The notes under the pieces are model-generated. The model ran no database searches and was not told the DNA's origin. It saw nothing but the letters and a program-made list of their open reading frames with translations. DNA of 64,000 nucleotides from CALBRZ01 sp964511065 (GTDB lineage Bacteria; Planctomycetota; Planctomycetia; Pirellulales; S012-138), in NCBI GenBank assembly GCA_964511065.1, contig CAZEEG010000005.1, forward strand, positions 23,417-87,416, read 5' to 3'. Of the stretch, positions 26,614 through 35,029 are shown piece after piece. Made by a program: the position numbers and the translations under genes. The stretch's first letter is position 1. Each line of letters begins with the position of its first letter.

Positions 26614-27219
26614 TCACCGGAGCCCGAGAAAGAGCAAAAAGAACAGCAAGTACACCACCAGGTAAAGGATCGCCAGCATGCCCAGCGTACTCCAGAACCG
26701 CAGTTGCGCCTCCAGGGCGGCTTCCAGTGCTTCCGGAGTCTGCGATTGCAAGTAGCGGCCGATCCGGATCGCATAGGTGATGGCCCACCCGAAGAGCAGG
26801 ATCAACAGGATCATGACGACCACCATCACGATCCCAAAGATCATCCCGCCTACGTCGTCGACCTGGTCGAACAGGTTAGACACGGTGGCCACCAGAACCA
26901 GGCTGGTGAAGATACTTCCAATGATGCCAACCAACATTGCCCAAGGGCGCATGCCGCTCATTTCGCGGGCGACCTGCGCTTGCTCCGGCGCTGGGGGCCA
27001 TCCAGCAGCCTCGTAATCGCCTCCGACTGCCACGGGGGCGAATCCCCCAGGTTGAGGAGCTTGGGGTTGGGCTGCCGGTTGGTTGGCGCCTTGGCCTTGC
27101 CAGGGCGGCAGTCCATCGCTGGCCTGCAATTGCTCAGGCAGCGATTGTTGCTCGGGCCGTGATGGGGGAGGTTGCCCTGCCTGGCCGTAGTCGGGGTCGT
27201 CACCACCTGCAATGTTCAT
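26614..27219 (-). CDS. Membrane protein, paralog 1 of four (Pro/Gln-rich N-terminus)
   Basis: A 201-residue protein with a ~85-residue Pro/Gln/Gly-rich, probably cytoplasmic and disordered N-terminus, followed by three hydrophobic segments beginning PWAMLVGIIGSIF, GMIFGIVMVVVMILL and LGMLAILYLVVYLL. Between TM2 and TM3 it carries RIGRYLQS...LEAALEAQ..FW, a module also seen in the next three genes. It resembles small planctomycete DUF5362-like membrane proteins. GGAG stands six bases before the ATG at 27219; another ATG directly precedes it. It is the last of four same-strand genes. Function unknown. Confidence 0.75.
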   Translation of the reverse strand: MNIAGGDDPDYGQAGQPPPSRPEQQSLPEQLQASDGLPPWQGQGANQPAAQPQAPQPGGFAPVAVGGDYEAAGWPPAPEQAQVAREMSGMRPWAMLVGIIGSIFTSLVLVATVSNLFDQVDDVGGMIFGIVMVVVMILLILLFGWAITYAIRIGRYLQSQTPEALEAALEAQLRFWSTLGMLAILYLVVYLLFFLLFLGLR

Positions 27220-27328
27220 CATGCGCTCCGGTGCGTGCGGTGTTTCATTTCTTGCCGGTCAATCACCTTCCTTGCAGGGCGTACAAGCACTTAAGCAAGG
27301 GTGAACCAGCGATCGCGGATGACCTGCC

Positions 27329-27754
27329 CTATGCGACGACGGAAGCGACGACAGCCAATATCGACAATACCGCCAGGATCGCCATGATGCCGTACACCAT
27401 CCAAATCGCCTTTTGGGCTGCCAGAGCGGCAGCGAGGCTTTGCATGTCGCCCGCGCGCAAGAATCGCCCGATCCGGACCGCACAAACATTCATCAGGATG
27501 GTTCCGCTCAAGGCGACGAGGAGGCCGATCGCCATTTCGCCTGCAAACACCAGGCTTCCCCGGCCGGCAGCCCATACCAGGACGGCCACGATCAGGGCCG
27601 CCCCCAGGTAGCCCAGCACCGCCAGCAAGATCAACCAAGCGCGTGTCTTGGCCAGGATTTCCAACGTGCGCGAAGTCAACGCTCCGCGCAGCTCCACTGG
27701 CTCATCGAGGTCGGATACGGCCTGGGGTGATGCAAAGGGATTGAGTTGCGACAT
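27329..27754 (-). CDS. Membrane protein, paralog 2 of four
   Basis: A 141-residue protein starting MSQLNPFASPQ, a short N-terminal tag almost identical to that of paralog 4 (MSQFNPFVSPQ). Three hydrophobic regions follow: TRAWLILLAVLGYLGAALI, a central MAIGLLVALSGTILM and MVYGIMAILAVLSILAVV. The conserved module after TM2 reads VRIGRFLRAGDMQSLAAALA. ATG 27754 is chosen because it begins the shared tag; the in-frame upstream codons (MGRRV) are not conserved. Paralogy to its neighbours is evident by eye. Function unknown. Confidence 0.75.
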   Translation of the reverse strand: MSQLNPFASPQAVSDLDEPVELRGALTSRTLEILAKTRAWLILLAVLGYLGAALIVAVLVWAAGRGSLVFAGEMAIGLLVALSGTILMNVCAVRIGRFLRAGDMQSLAAALAAQKAIWMVYGIMAILAVLSILAVVASVVA

Positions 27755-27902
27755 GACCCGTCTGCCCATTTATGCAAGCGTGACCGTTGGCCTACTACGT
27801 GCGGGTACCAGAAGCGGTTGCCCGTGGCCGATCGCGGTAGCCGGTTCCGCGCGGCGGATTCATGGCAAGCCGAGGCCTAATGAATCCCCAGGCCACCTGG
27901 TG

Positions 27903-28742
27903 TTATCTGCGAATGCGAAGTTGCGGGGCCGCCATCGCAAATGCCAGGTACACCAAGAACAAGAAACCGATCACGCACGCGGTGATTCCCCACACCTTCC
28001 AGTAGGTATTGTGGGCTCCAAAGACGTTTTCCAGGTTGTTGGCCGTTGGCGAGCGCCGATAGTCGGCAATCGTACCACCGAATCGCATCAGCACGATCGT
28101 AAAGGTGGCTACCACTCCCAGAGCGATGGTATTGATGAACAGCTCACCCATGGCGTGCCCGATCAGATAAGAACCTTTCAGGCGGACGAACTGCATGATC
28201 GACTGCAACATGCGCAGGCCGTAGTTCGTGGCCAGCGCGATGGCCGTAACCATGGCAAAGATGCGAATCAGGCCCAGGTCGCGCGTGATAAGGCTGCCAG
28301 CACTGGGCCCCGTGGCAGCGGCGCCGAAGGCTGACCCTCCCAGGCCTTGCATGGGACCCTGCATGGGGCTCTGTGGTCCAAACCCGGCCCCTGGCATGCC
28401 GCCCAGTGGTTGCCCAAAGCCGGGTTGCCCAAAAGGCGGCTGCGCGCCATAGGGTGGTTGCTGCCCGTAGGGCATTTGGCCATAGCCTGGCTGTTGGCCA
28501 GGGCCGGGATACTGGCCTGGGCCAGGAAAGGGCCCTTGCCCCGGCGGCATTGCATATCCCGGGGGCGGCCCATACCCGGGCGGTTGGACAGGTCCACCTG
28601 GCGGTTGCTGCTGGGCGGGTTGCGACTGGGATGGCTGCTGCCCTGGCCCTGGCTGTCCGCCACGCTGCGGCGCTTGCCGTTGGCCCGGTTGTCGTTTCGG
28701 CCCAGGCTGCTGCCCGCCGGGTTGATTGCTCATGGCTGCCAT
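27903..28742 (-). CDS. Membrane protein, paralog 3 of four, with long Pro/Gly/Gln-rich N-terminus
   Basis: A 279-residue protein whose first ~150 residues are almost wholly Pro, Gly and Gln in P-G-Q-x-P/G-Y-G repeats, a low-complexity, probably disordered cytoplasmic region. The last ~120 residues hold three hydrophobic helices (FAMVTAIALATNYGL, INTIALGVVATFTIVLM, WGITACVIGFLFLVYL). The inter-helix module IADYRRSPTANNLENVF matches its neighbours. ATG 28742 or 28733 are both possible and neither has a clear ribosome-binding site. Composition differs strongly from the other paralogs. Possible roles include a scaffold or condensate-forming tether, but this is speculation. Confidence 0.7.
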   Translation of the reverse strand: MAAMSNQPGGQQPGPKRQPGQRQAPQRGGQPGPGQQPSQSQPAQQQPPGGPVQPPGYGPPPGYAMPPGQGPFPGPGQYPGPGQQPGYGQMPYGQQPPYGAQPPFGQPGFGQPLGGMPGAGFGPQSPMQGPMQGLGGSAFGAAATGPSAGSLITRDLGLIRIFAMVTAIALATNYGLRMLQSIMQFVRLKGSYLIGHAMGELFINTIALGVVATFTIVLMRFGGTIADYRRSPTANNLENVFGAHNTYWKVWGITACVIGFLFLVYLAFAMAAPQLRIRR

Positions 28743-28817
28743 GTTGGTTGATCTGTGGGGGGTGTTAGATCCGCGCACCCGGCCGGGCGCACGTGCAGCA
28801 TGTCGAGGGAACGACAC

Positions 28818-29273
28818 CTACAGCAGTCTGCGGAGGAATTCGATCACGGTCTCCAATGCCATCACAACGGCGAAGATGCCGTTGAACAGCCAGAAGTACT
28901 TCAGCGATCGCACGATGTTCAGCATGTTGCCGGGCGTGCTGGCCTGCCGATATTGGCCCACTCGAATGGCGAAGATGGTCAGCATGACCGCTTCGCCCAG
29001 CAAGAGGGCCGTAAGCAGGAACACCATCGCTACAGTACCGCCGCCGACAAGGCTGGTGAACGCCGCAAAGTTTTGGGCCGCCGCCAAGGCGACGACCAGC
29101 ATCAGCGCTCCGGCGATGTACCACGCGACGGCTCGGAAGATGGTCCAGCCGCGCGTCTGCAGCAAGATTTCGGCCGTCCCCGACGTGTACTTGGTGGGGC
29201 CTCCCGACGACGCGCCCGAGATCGAGCCTCCCGAGGGATTCTGCGGCGATACGAACGGATTGAATTGCGACAT
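28818..29273 (-). CDS. Membrane protein, paralog 4 of four
   Basis: A 151-residue protein beginning MSQFNPFVSPQ, followed by a short Gly/Ser-rich linker and three hydrophobic helices: FRAVAWYIAGALMLVVAL, MVFLLTALLLGEAVMLTIF and FNGIFAVVMALETVI. The shared module IRVGQYRQASTPGNMLNIV lies after TM2. It is the first gene of the minus-strand array, and the other three paralogs follow within 2.7 kb. No catalytic residues or known ligand motif were seen. Function unknown. Confidence 0.75.
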   Translation of the reverse strand: MSQFNPFVSPQNPSGGSISGASSGGPTKYTSGTAEILLQTRGWTIFRAVAWYIAGALMLVVALAAAQNFAAFTSLVGGGTVAMVFLLTALLLGEAVMLTIFAIRVGQYRQASTPGNMLNIVRSLKYFWLFNGIFAVVMALETVIEFLRRLL

Positions 29274-29883
29274 GATGGGCTGTCCCCATTAGCGTGTATC
29301 TTCTCCATCGCGGGCCCCGGTTACCCCTCCAGGGCCAGCGACGGCTACCCTTTCACGTTTTGGACCCACTGACGCGCACTTGCGGTTGCACACCCCTATC
29401 AGGCAACCCTGTCATACCAAGTGCCGACTTCAAAAAGCAGTGAAGGCTGCAAGCCGGCGAAATGCACGAACGCGTGAAATATGCCTGCCCTCCAGGTGGC
29501 GCATGCCGCGCCCAGGCGGGGCCGCGCGCCGCTGAAGTTCATTAAGACTTGCTTTTACTCCCAATGGCGGGTGAAGGCAAACCCTTTATGAGGGTGCGCA
29601 ACAGACATGCCGCCACCGTTGCAGGCGGCCAGGCGGTTATCCCGGTATCCTCTCATGAAGCTGCCACAGGGCGCGCCGCCGGAATCGGATCAACCGGGGG
29701 GCAATGCCCGATGGTCTGGGTTGTGCCGGTTATGCCGCCTGGTGCCGGGTATGCCGGCGGGTGCTGGGATTGAACTCCGCCAATACGTGGCGAAATGCGG
29801 TTTTCCGCAGCCTCCTGCCCGCAGTCGTATTGCATGATTGCAAGGTTGCAAAGAGCGCCACGGCGGCGCGGAGGATCCCCCCG
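29274..29883. other. Divergent intergenic region, membrane array / HEAT protein
   Basis: 610 bases without a supportable gene. An open frame continues upstream of the HEAT gene but its translation is Cys/Arg-rich and unlike the repeat protein, so it was not used. Short imperfect repeats of a GCCGG-type motif occur at about 29718-29770. GAGGA at 29871-29875 is the ribosome-binding site of the HEAT gene. Confidence 0.45.
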
Positions 29884-31452
29884 GTGAACAGCGGCTGGCA
29901 AAGAACATTACGCCATCTCGCCCGCACGCCCAACCATGCGGCAGTGCCGGTGTTGATTCCGCTGCTGGATTCGCCGCACGAGCCGATTCAGGTGGCCGCG
30001 CTCGATGCCCTGCTGGAGCGGAAATCGCCGGGGGGGCTGCAAGAGATTCTGCGACGGCTGAACCGTATCCGGCCGGGTTGGGAGAGCGTCCTCGCCGAGA
30101 AATGCGGCCGCCTGGCCGATACGTTTCGAGATGCCATTTTAGGCCCGGACCGCCGCCTGGCGGCTTACGCCTGCGAAGCCATTTGCACGTTTCGCGAGTA
30201 CGACCTGGTTCCGGTGCTGATCACGGCCCTGGAGGCACCGGGCAATCCGTTTGCCGACCTGGCCGGTCGCACCATCGTCCGCCTGGCAGAACAACTCAGC
30301 GAGGAAACCGGCCAGACGCCCGATCGCCGCCGGCGCGATCCGCAGTTTGTCCGCCGGAACATGGTGGCTGCGCTGGAAAAATCGGTGGAACGCTATCCGT
30401 ACCATTGGCGGCGAGAATCGTTCGAAGCTTTCCTGATGTTGGCCGGGCGGGAGAACGCCACGCTTCAACAGGTGTTGCACAATCCCGACCATCCGTGCCT
30501 GAACGATATCCTTCGCATCCTCCGCACCAGCGAGAAGCAGGGCGTGTTCCGCCTGCTGCTGTCGTTCTTGGACGATCCGCACGCGCCGTTGACCGCCCTG
30601 CAGGTGATTGCCGGCCGCAGCGACCATGCTTTTGTATCGGCCCTACTGGAGCGGGTTGCCGACGGCCACCACACCGTGGCCGCCTTCAACTTCAGGCGGA
30701 TGGAGTACCTGGCCTGGGCCAGCCCTCAACGGCTGGAGCACCTGGCACAATTCACTGATGCGGAACAGGCAGCGGCGGTGCGCGTGATTAGCTGCTCGGC
30801 CATGTCGCCGGCCGAAGCCCTCACGGCGCTTTCCCACCTGGCCAGCCAGGGTGCGGTGCCAGCCCGGCGTGCAGCCATCCAGGCACTGGCCGAGTATCCC
30901 GGGTACCGGGCCAACGCCGTGATCACCCAGGCGCTCTCGGACCCCGATCCGGTAGTGGTGGCACACGCCGCCCGGCAGATTCGCGGCCGCGGCCTGCCCG
31001 ACGCCCTCACGCGGCTGATCGCTTTGGCCGATCATCCCCACGAAGCCGTGCGGCAGGCGGTCCGCGAGAGCCTTACCGAATTCAGCTTTGCGAAGTACCT
31101 GGCCAGTTTCGACATTCTCGATCCCGAAGTCCGCCAAAGCACGGGCGAACTGGTCCGCAAGCTTGATCCCACCACGCTGGATGGATTGAGGGCGGAGATG
31201 GCATCCAGTAACCGCTCGCGGCGCATCCGCGCCATCACCATGGCCGTGGCGATGGACCTGGCCGACGAACTGGAACCGGAGTTGACCCTGCTGGTCGATG
31301 ACAAGGATCACCTGGTCCGGTTGGAGGCGGTGGAAGTGTTGTCCACGCTCAACAGCCCCATCGCCCACGATGCGCTGCGGTTGGCTTTGACCGACCCCAG
31401 TGCGGTCGTACAGGATGCCGCACGGCGGGCCCTGCACCAACTCACCTGGTAG
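29884..31452 (+). CDS. HEAT-repeat protein
   Basis: A 522-residue all-helical solenoid. Repeats of the form VPVLIPLLDS..EPIQVAALDALLE recur throughout, for example near the N-terminus and in the C-terminal ELEPELTLLVDDKDHLVRLEAVEVL and HDALRLALTDPSAVVQDAARRAL. No signal peptide or catalytic domain was seen, so a protein-interaction scaffold is likely. Translation is assigned to GTG 29884 because GAGGA stands 8 bases upstream and upstream codons do not resemble HEAT repeats. A small membrane protein gene begins 14 bases downstream, so the two are probably one operon. Confidence 0.85.
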   Translation: MNSGWQRTLRHLARTPNHAAVPVLIPLLDSPHEPIQVAALDALLERKSPGGLQEILRRLNRIRPGWESVLAEKCGRLADTFRDAILGPDRRLAAYACEAICTFREYDLVPVLITALEAPGNPFADLAGRTIVRLAEQLSEETGQTPDRRRRDPQFVRRNMVAALEKSVERYPYHWRRESFEAFLMLAGRENATLQQVLHNPDHPCLNDILRILRTSEKQGVFRLLLSFLDDPHAPLTALQVIAGRSDHAFVSALLERVADGHHTVAAFNFRRMEYLAWASPQRLEHLAQFTDAEQAAAVRVISCSAMSPAEALTALSHLASQGAVPARRAAIQALAEYPGYRANAVITQALSDPDPVVVAHAARQIRGRGLPDALTRLIALADHPHEAVRQAVRESLTEFSFAKYLASFDILDPEVRQSTGELVRKLDPTTLDGLRAEMASSNRSRRIRAITMAVAMDLADELEPELTLLVDDKDHLVRLEAVEVLSTLNSPIAHDALRLALTDPSAVVQDAARRALHQLTW

Positions 31453-31466
31453 GAACCCACGACGCC

Positions 31467-31877
31467 ATGGAATCCCTGCTGCTCATCCTGCTGGCACAAC
31501 AAGACCGCATTGCGGACTTGGGCCGCAATTTTCGCGGAGCGAACGCCGAGCTTTCTTACAAGGATTTGTTGCTGGCGAGTTTTATTGTCATTGGCGTGGC
31601 AGCGCTCGTTGCCCTGCTCAAGCGACTCTCGCGCGATACCCCGCGACGGGCGATCAACAGCCCACGCCGCTTGTTCCGCGACCTGTGCCGCCTGCATGGC
31701 TTGGACCGCGCCAGCCGCGGGCTGCTGCGGCGCCTGGCGCGCCAACAGCAACTCGATCATCCGGCCAGACTGTTCGTAGAACCAGAACGGTTCGATCCGT
31801 GCAACCTGGGCCCACTGGCCAACCAGGCCCGGCGCTACCAGGCGATTCACCAGCGCCTGTTCGGCCCGCTGTCTTGA
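31467..31877 (+). CDS. Single-pass membrane protein, unknown
   Basis: A 136-residue protein with one clear transmembrane helix at about residues 34-51 (LLLASFIVIGVAALVALL). It is followed by a strongly basic, Arg-rich cytoplasmic domain containing SPRRLFRDLCRLHGLDR and RRLARQQQL. A short segment precedes the helix. It begins 14 bases after the HEAT-repeat gene and is probably co-transcribed; a membrane anchor for the HEAT scaffold is a plausible inference. No known domain was recognised. Confidence 0.7.
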   Translation: MESLLLILLAQQDRIADLGRNFRGANAELSYKDLLLASFIVIGVAALVALLKRLSRDTPRRAINSPRRLFRDLCRLHGLDRASRGLLRRLARQQQLDHPARLFVEPERFDPCNLGPLANQARRYQAIHQRLFGPLS

Positions 31878-32107
31878 TGCTCGAGAGCACAAAGCTTCCC
31901 AGCGAGCCCGCGGTCATCAAGCGTCAAATGGGCTAAGGGCGGGCGCATGGCATGTTCTCTCGGTAGCACGTTCCGCGCGGGTTGCCGTTTTTGCGCCCTT
32001 CGCGACTTTGCCCACGCCCGATATTCTGAAAAGGAAAGGGAAAGCCATTGGGCGCGGGGCGCTATGTTGATGCCGTGGGCCGCGGATTCTTTCGATCGCG
32101 TTTGGGT

Positions 32108-32728
32108 ATGCAGCAATTTGATCCACCATCGCCGACATCGCGGCCTTCAGACGGGGCAACGCAGCAGCCGTCCACCACGCAAACCTCGCCACCGGGACGC
32201 CGCTTGACGCGCCGCGGTTTAACCCTGCTGCTGCTGTTGGTGGCGGCCACGCCCGTTGCCGCTGTGCTCTACCTGTGGCAAACGTTGCCTCCGGTTGAGC
32301 AACACCCGCTGCACGCCGTGCTGGAACAGATCGACGCGGCGGCTGCGCCTCCATCGGCCAAGCCTGCCAGTCGCGTGGTGCGATTTCGCAATGCCGGCGA
32401 CCAGGTGTGGAGCAACGTGGCGGTGTCGTTGAACGAGCGTTTTCACTTCCACCGTCCCGGTACGGTAGCCCCTGGCGAAGCGGTAGAATTGCCCCTGGCT
32501 CAATTCGCACTGCGCAGCGGCGGCAGTTTCGATCCCTCTGCCATCGAAGTGACCAGCGTGGAGATCATGGCCCGCCTGCCCTCGGGCACCAGGGCGATCT
32601 TTGAGGCCGAGGCACCGTTTGAAACGGCTTGGGACGGTCAAGAAGGATCGGCTCGCCGCGCCGCCAAGCCACGCGAATCAGACGAGCGAACCGGCCGCCC
32701 AGAGGGTGCGCCTGCCGGGACAGATTGA
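32108..32728 (+). CDS. Membrane-anchored protein of unknown function
   Basis: A 206-residue protein. A Ser/Thr/Pro-rich cytoplasmic lead is followed by an RRLTRRGL basic patch and one hydrophobic helix (LTLLLLLVAATPVAAVLYLW, ~residues 35-54). An extracytoplasmic domain of ~130 residues follows, containing VVRFRNAGDQVWSNVAVSLN; this resembles the strand pattern of an Ig-like or FN3-like domain, but weakly. ATG 32108 starts at the first plausible Met; a further upstream in-frame extension looks non-coding. It ends 11 bases from the converging rhomboid gene. Confidence 0.6.
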   Translation: MQQFDPPSPTSRPSDGATQQPSTTQTSPPGRRLTRRGLTLLLLLVAATPVAAVLYLWQTLPPVEQHPLHAVLEQIDAAAAPPSAKPASRVVRFRNAGDQVWSNVAVSLNERFHFHRPGTVAPGEAVELPLAQFALRSGGSFDPSAIEVTSVEIMARLPSGTRAIFEAEAPFETAWDGQEGSARRAAKPRESDERTGRPEGAPAGTD

Positions 32729-32739
32729 GCCGGACAGGT

Positions 32740-33345
32740 TCACCGCTCTGGCACATTTCGCAGGCGGCCACGTGGCTTGGCCCGGGCGAACTGGTAGCCG
32801 CACAACAGTCCGCCGACCAGACCGCCCAGGTGCCCTTCCCAGGAAATGTCGGAACGAACGGGCAGCAGGCCCCAGACAATTCCGCCGTACATGCCCCCGG
32901 CGATCAGCGCGCTGAACACGGCCGCCAGGGTCCGCTCGAAGAACCCTCGCGCGATGAGGAAGCCAAAGTAGCCGAACACCACGCCGCTAACGCCGATATG
33001 GACGCTGCCGGGCCGTCCCAGCAGCCAGACCACGGCACCGGAAGCGACCGCCGAAACGATGGTAACCAGGATAAAGTCGCGCCGGCCACGGAGCAGGATC
33101 AGCCAGCCCAGCAGGAAGAACGGCAGGGCGTTGGTAAGCAGATGCGAAAAGCCGCCATGGAGCAGCGGAGCATACACGATGGCTGGCAAGCTCCCCAGGT
33201 GCCGGGGCCGGATGCCGTAACGATCCAATTGCCAGGGGCCCGCCCAATCGAGCAGTTCCAGCAGCAACATCGCGGCCAGCAGAACCAGCAGCAGTTGCGC
33301 GCTGGCCTTCCATCGCTGGCGCCATGTTCTGGGTTCGTCCTGCAT
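32740..33345 (-). CDS. Rhomboid-family intramembrane serine protease
   Basis: A 201-residue polytopic membrane protease cleaving transmembrane substrates. Six helices are visible. The L1/TM2 motif HGGFSHLLTN is at about residues 64-73, the nucleophile lies in GVSGVVFGY (~120), and the partner His is in HLGGLVGGLLCG (~175). Both members of the catalytic Ser-His dyad are therefore present. ATG 33345 was chosen because the longer frame upstream is Cys/Arg-rich and overlaps the inter-gene space after the aminotransferase. It is the gene downstream of the aminotransferase on the same strand, 70 bases away. Natural substrates cannot be inferred. Confidence 0.9.
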   Translation of the reverse strand: MQDEPRTWRQRWKASAQLLLVLLAAMLLLELLDWAGPWQLDRYGIRPRHLGSLPAIVYAPLLHGGFSHLLTNALPFFLLGWLILLRGRRDFILVTIVSAVASGAVVWLLGRPGSVHIGVSGVVFGYFGFLIARGFFERTLAAVFSALIAGGMYGGIVWGLLPVRSDISWEGHLGGLVGGLLCGYQFARAKPRGRLRNVPER

Positions 33346-33415
33346 AGTCGGTTCTGGCGGCCGGCATGGTTCCGCCCCAGCGGGAGCGGCTTGCAGCCCC
33401 CCCAAGGGTGCGCAC

Positions 33416-34714
33416 TTACAGCGTCTTGAGCACGACACTCGCCGTGTCGATCGCCTGGCGAACGTCTTCTTCGGTGTGAGCGGCTGACAGGTACCAGATT
33501 CCGCGCCCAATCAGCCGGATTCCCCGGTCGTGCATGCCCGCCATGAACCGGCTGTACTTCTCCTTGTCGTAACTGAGCGTATCGCGGAAGTCGTACACGG
33601 ATTGCCTGGGGGTGAAGCCCGCATGGAACACCGGGCCGAACCCCTGGATCAGCAGCGGATGGCCGGCGGCCCGCGAAACCTCGGCCAGACCTTCCATCAA
33701 CTGGCGCCCCAGGTCGAACAGGCGTTCGTGGACGTTGTCCCGCTGGAGGATGTCGATCGTGGCGGCGGCCGCCGCGATGCTGGGATTGCCGCTGTTCATC
33801 GTCCCGGCATGGATCACCCGGCCGTCGGCAACCCACTCCATGAACGGGCGCTTGCCGGCCAGCACGCTGATGGGGTATCCACTGGCCATGGCCTTGCCGA
33901 ACACGGCCAGGTCGGGCACGACATCGAAGTGGCCTTGCCCTCCCGACATGCCCAAGCGAAAGCCGGTGATAACTTCGTCGAAGATCAGCACCACGCCCAA
34001 TTCGTCGCACAGTTGGCGGAGACCTTGCAGGTATCCCGCCCGGGGCGCGATGCAACCGGCGTTGCACATCGCCGGTGAGGTGATGATGGCGGCGACTTGA
34101 TCGGCCTGGCGGCGGAGCGTATCGGCGACCAGGTCCAGGTCGTTCCAAGGCAGGACGATCAGATCGTCGGCGGCGCCTGCTGGCAACCCTTGCGTCCACG
34201 GCACGGGATTGGGCGATTCGCGCGGGCCAAGCGTTGCTTCGTCGGCAGCCGAGATGCTGAAGGCCACGCTATCGAACCAGCCGTGATAATGGCCCTCGAA
34301 CTTGATGAACTTGCGGCGGCCCGTCACCGCCCGGGCCAACCGCAGCGCGGCATGATCGGCCTCGGAGCCTGAAAGGCTGAACCGCATCAACTCCGCGCAG
34401 GGGATGAGCTGCTGGAGCGTTTCTGCCAGTTCCAGTTCTTCCAGGTGCTGCCCCGCGTAAAGTTGCCCGCGAGCGCTGCTTTCCTGCACGCGGCGAAGCA
34501 CCTCGGGATGCGAGTGCCCCAGGATGAGCGGCCCCTGGCTCAAGGTGAAGTCGAGGTACTCGTTGCCGTCGACGTCGTATACCCGGCTGCCTTCACCCCG
34601 CTCGTAGAACAGCGGGTGCGGGTAGCCGTACTTGCGGAACTCGCTGGCCACGCCGCCAGCCAAACTCCGACAGGCGCGCTCATACAACGCTCGGGACTTT
34701 TCGTAGCGGTTCAT
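33416..34714 (-). CDS. Class III aminotransferase resembling glutamate-1-semialdehyde aminomutase
   Basis: A 432-residue PLP enzyme of the GSAM/class-III aminotransferase group. Landmarks include YDVDGNEYLDF, the GSEADHAALRLAR segment, a PLP-stacking FEGHYHGW, IFDEVITGFR and the PLP lysine in LAVFGKAMASGYP. The length matches GSAM, but it is not near other haem genes, and many planctomycete homologues are called generic aspartate aminotransferase family. A 2,1-aminomutase or amine-transaminase role is therefore open. Its start lies close to an assembly gap on the 5' side, so any upstream promoter is uncertain. Confidence 0.85.
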   Translation of the reverse strand: MNRYEKSRALYERACRSLAGGVASEFRKYGYPHPLFYERGEGSRVYDVDGNEYLDFTLSQGPLILGHSHPEVLRRVQESSARGQLYAGQHLEELELAETLQQLIPCAELMRFSLSGSEADHAALRLARAVTGRRKFIKFEGHYHGWFDSVAFSISAADEATLGPRESPNPVPWTQGLPAGAADDLIVLPWNDLDLVADTLRRQADQVAAIITSPAMCNAGCIAPRAGYLQGLRQLCDELGVVLIFDEVITGFRLGMSGGQGHFDVVPDLAVFGKAMASGYPISVLAGKRPFMEWVADGRVIHAGTMNSGNPSIAAAAATIDILQRDNVHERLFDLGRQLMEGLAEVSRAAGHPLLIQGFGPVFHAGFTPRQSVYDFRDTLSYDKEKYSRFMAGMHDRGIRLIGRGIWYLSAAHTEEDVRQAIDTASVVLKTL

Positions 34715-35029
34715 GCACTCAGCTCAAGCAGGAGTGGGGGGAAACAACGGGCGAAAGGGGTGATGCCGCGACGATCGCCAGCGGCAGGTCGCCGTCAGTT
34801 TGACCCGCAACCGCCGCAACCGCAAGCGTGAGCGGCCTGCATGGGGGGGNNNNNNNNNNNNNNNNNNNNNNNNNNNNNNNNNNNNNNNNNNNNNNNNNNN
34901 NNNNNNNNNNNNNNNNNNNNNNNNNNNNNNNNNNNNNNNNNNNNNNNNNCGGTGTTGTTGGAAGGCGGTGTTGGGGGAATTGTTCGGAGTGATTACTTCG
35001 GGGGGGCATGCTCACCACGTGTGATGGAA
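34715..35029. other. Intergenic region containing a 100-base assembly gap
   Basis: This region holds 100 N at 34850-34949 between the aminotransferase start and the LarA-like stop. G-rich runs flank the gap (ATGGGGGGG on the left, GGTGTTGGGGG on the right), which may explain the sequencing break. Unlike the first gap, the flanks are not duplicates. Hidden sequence of unknown length may lie here. Confidence 0.8.
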
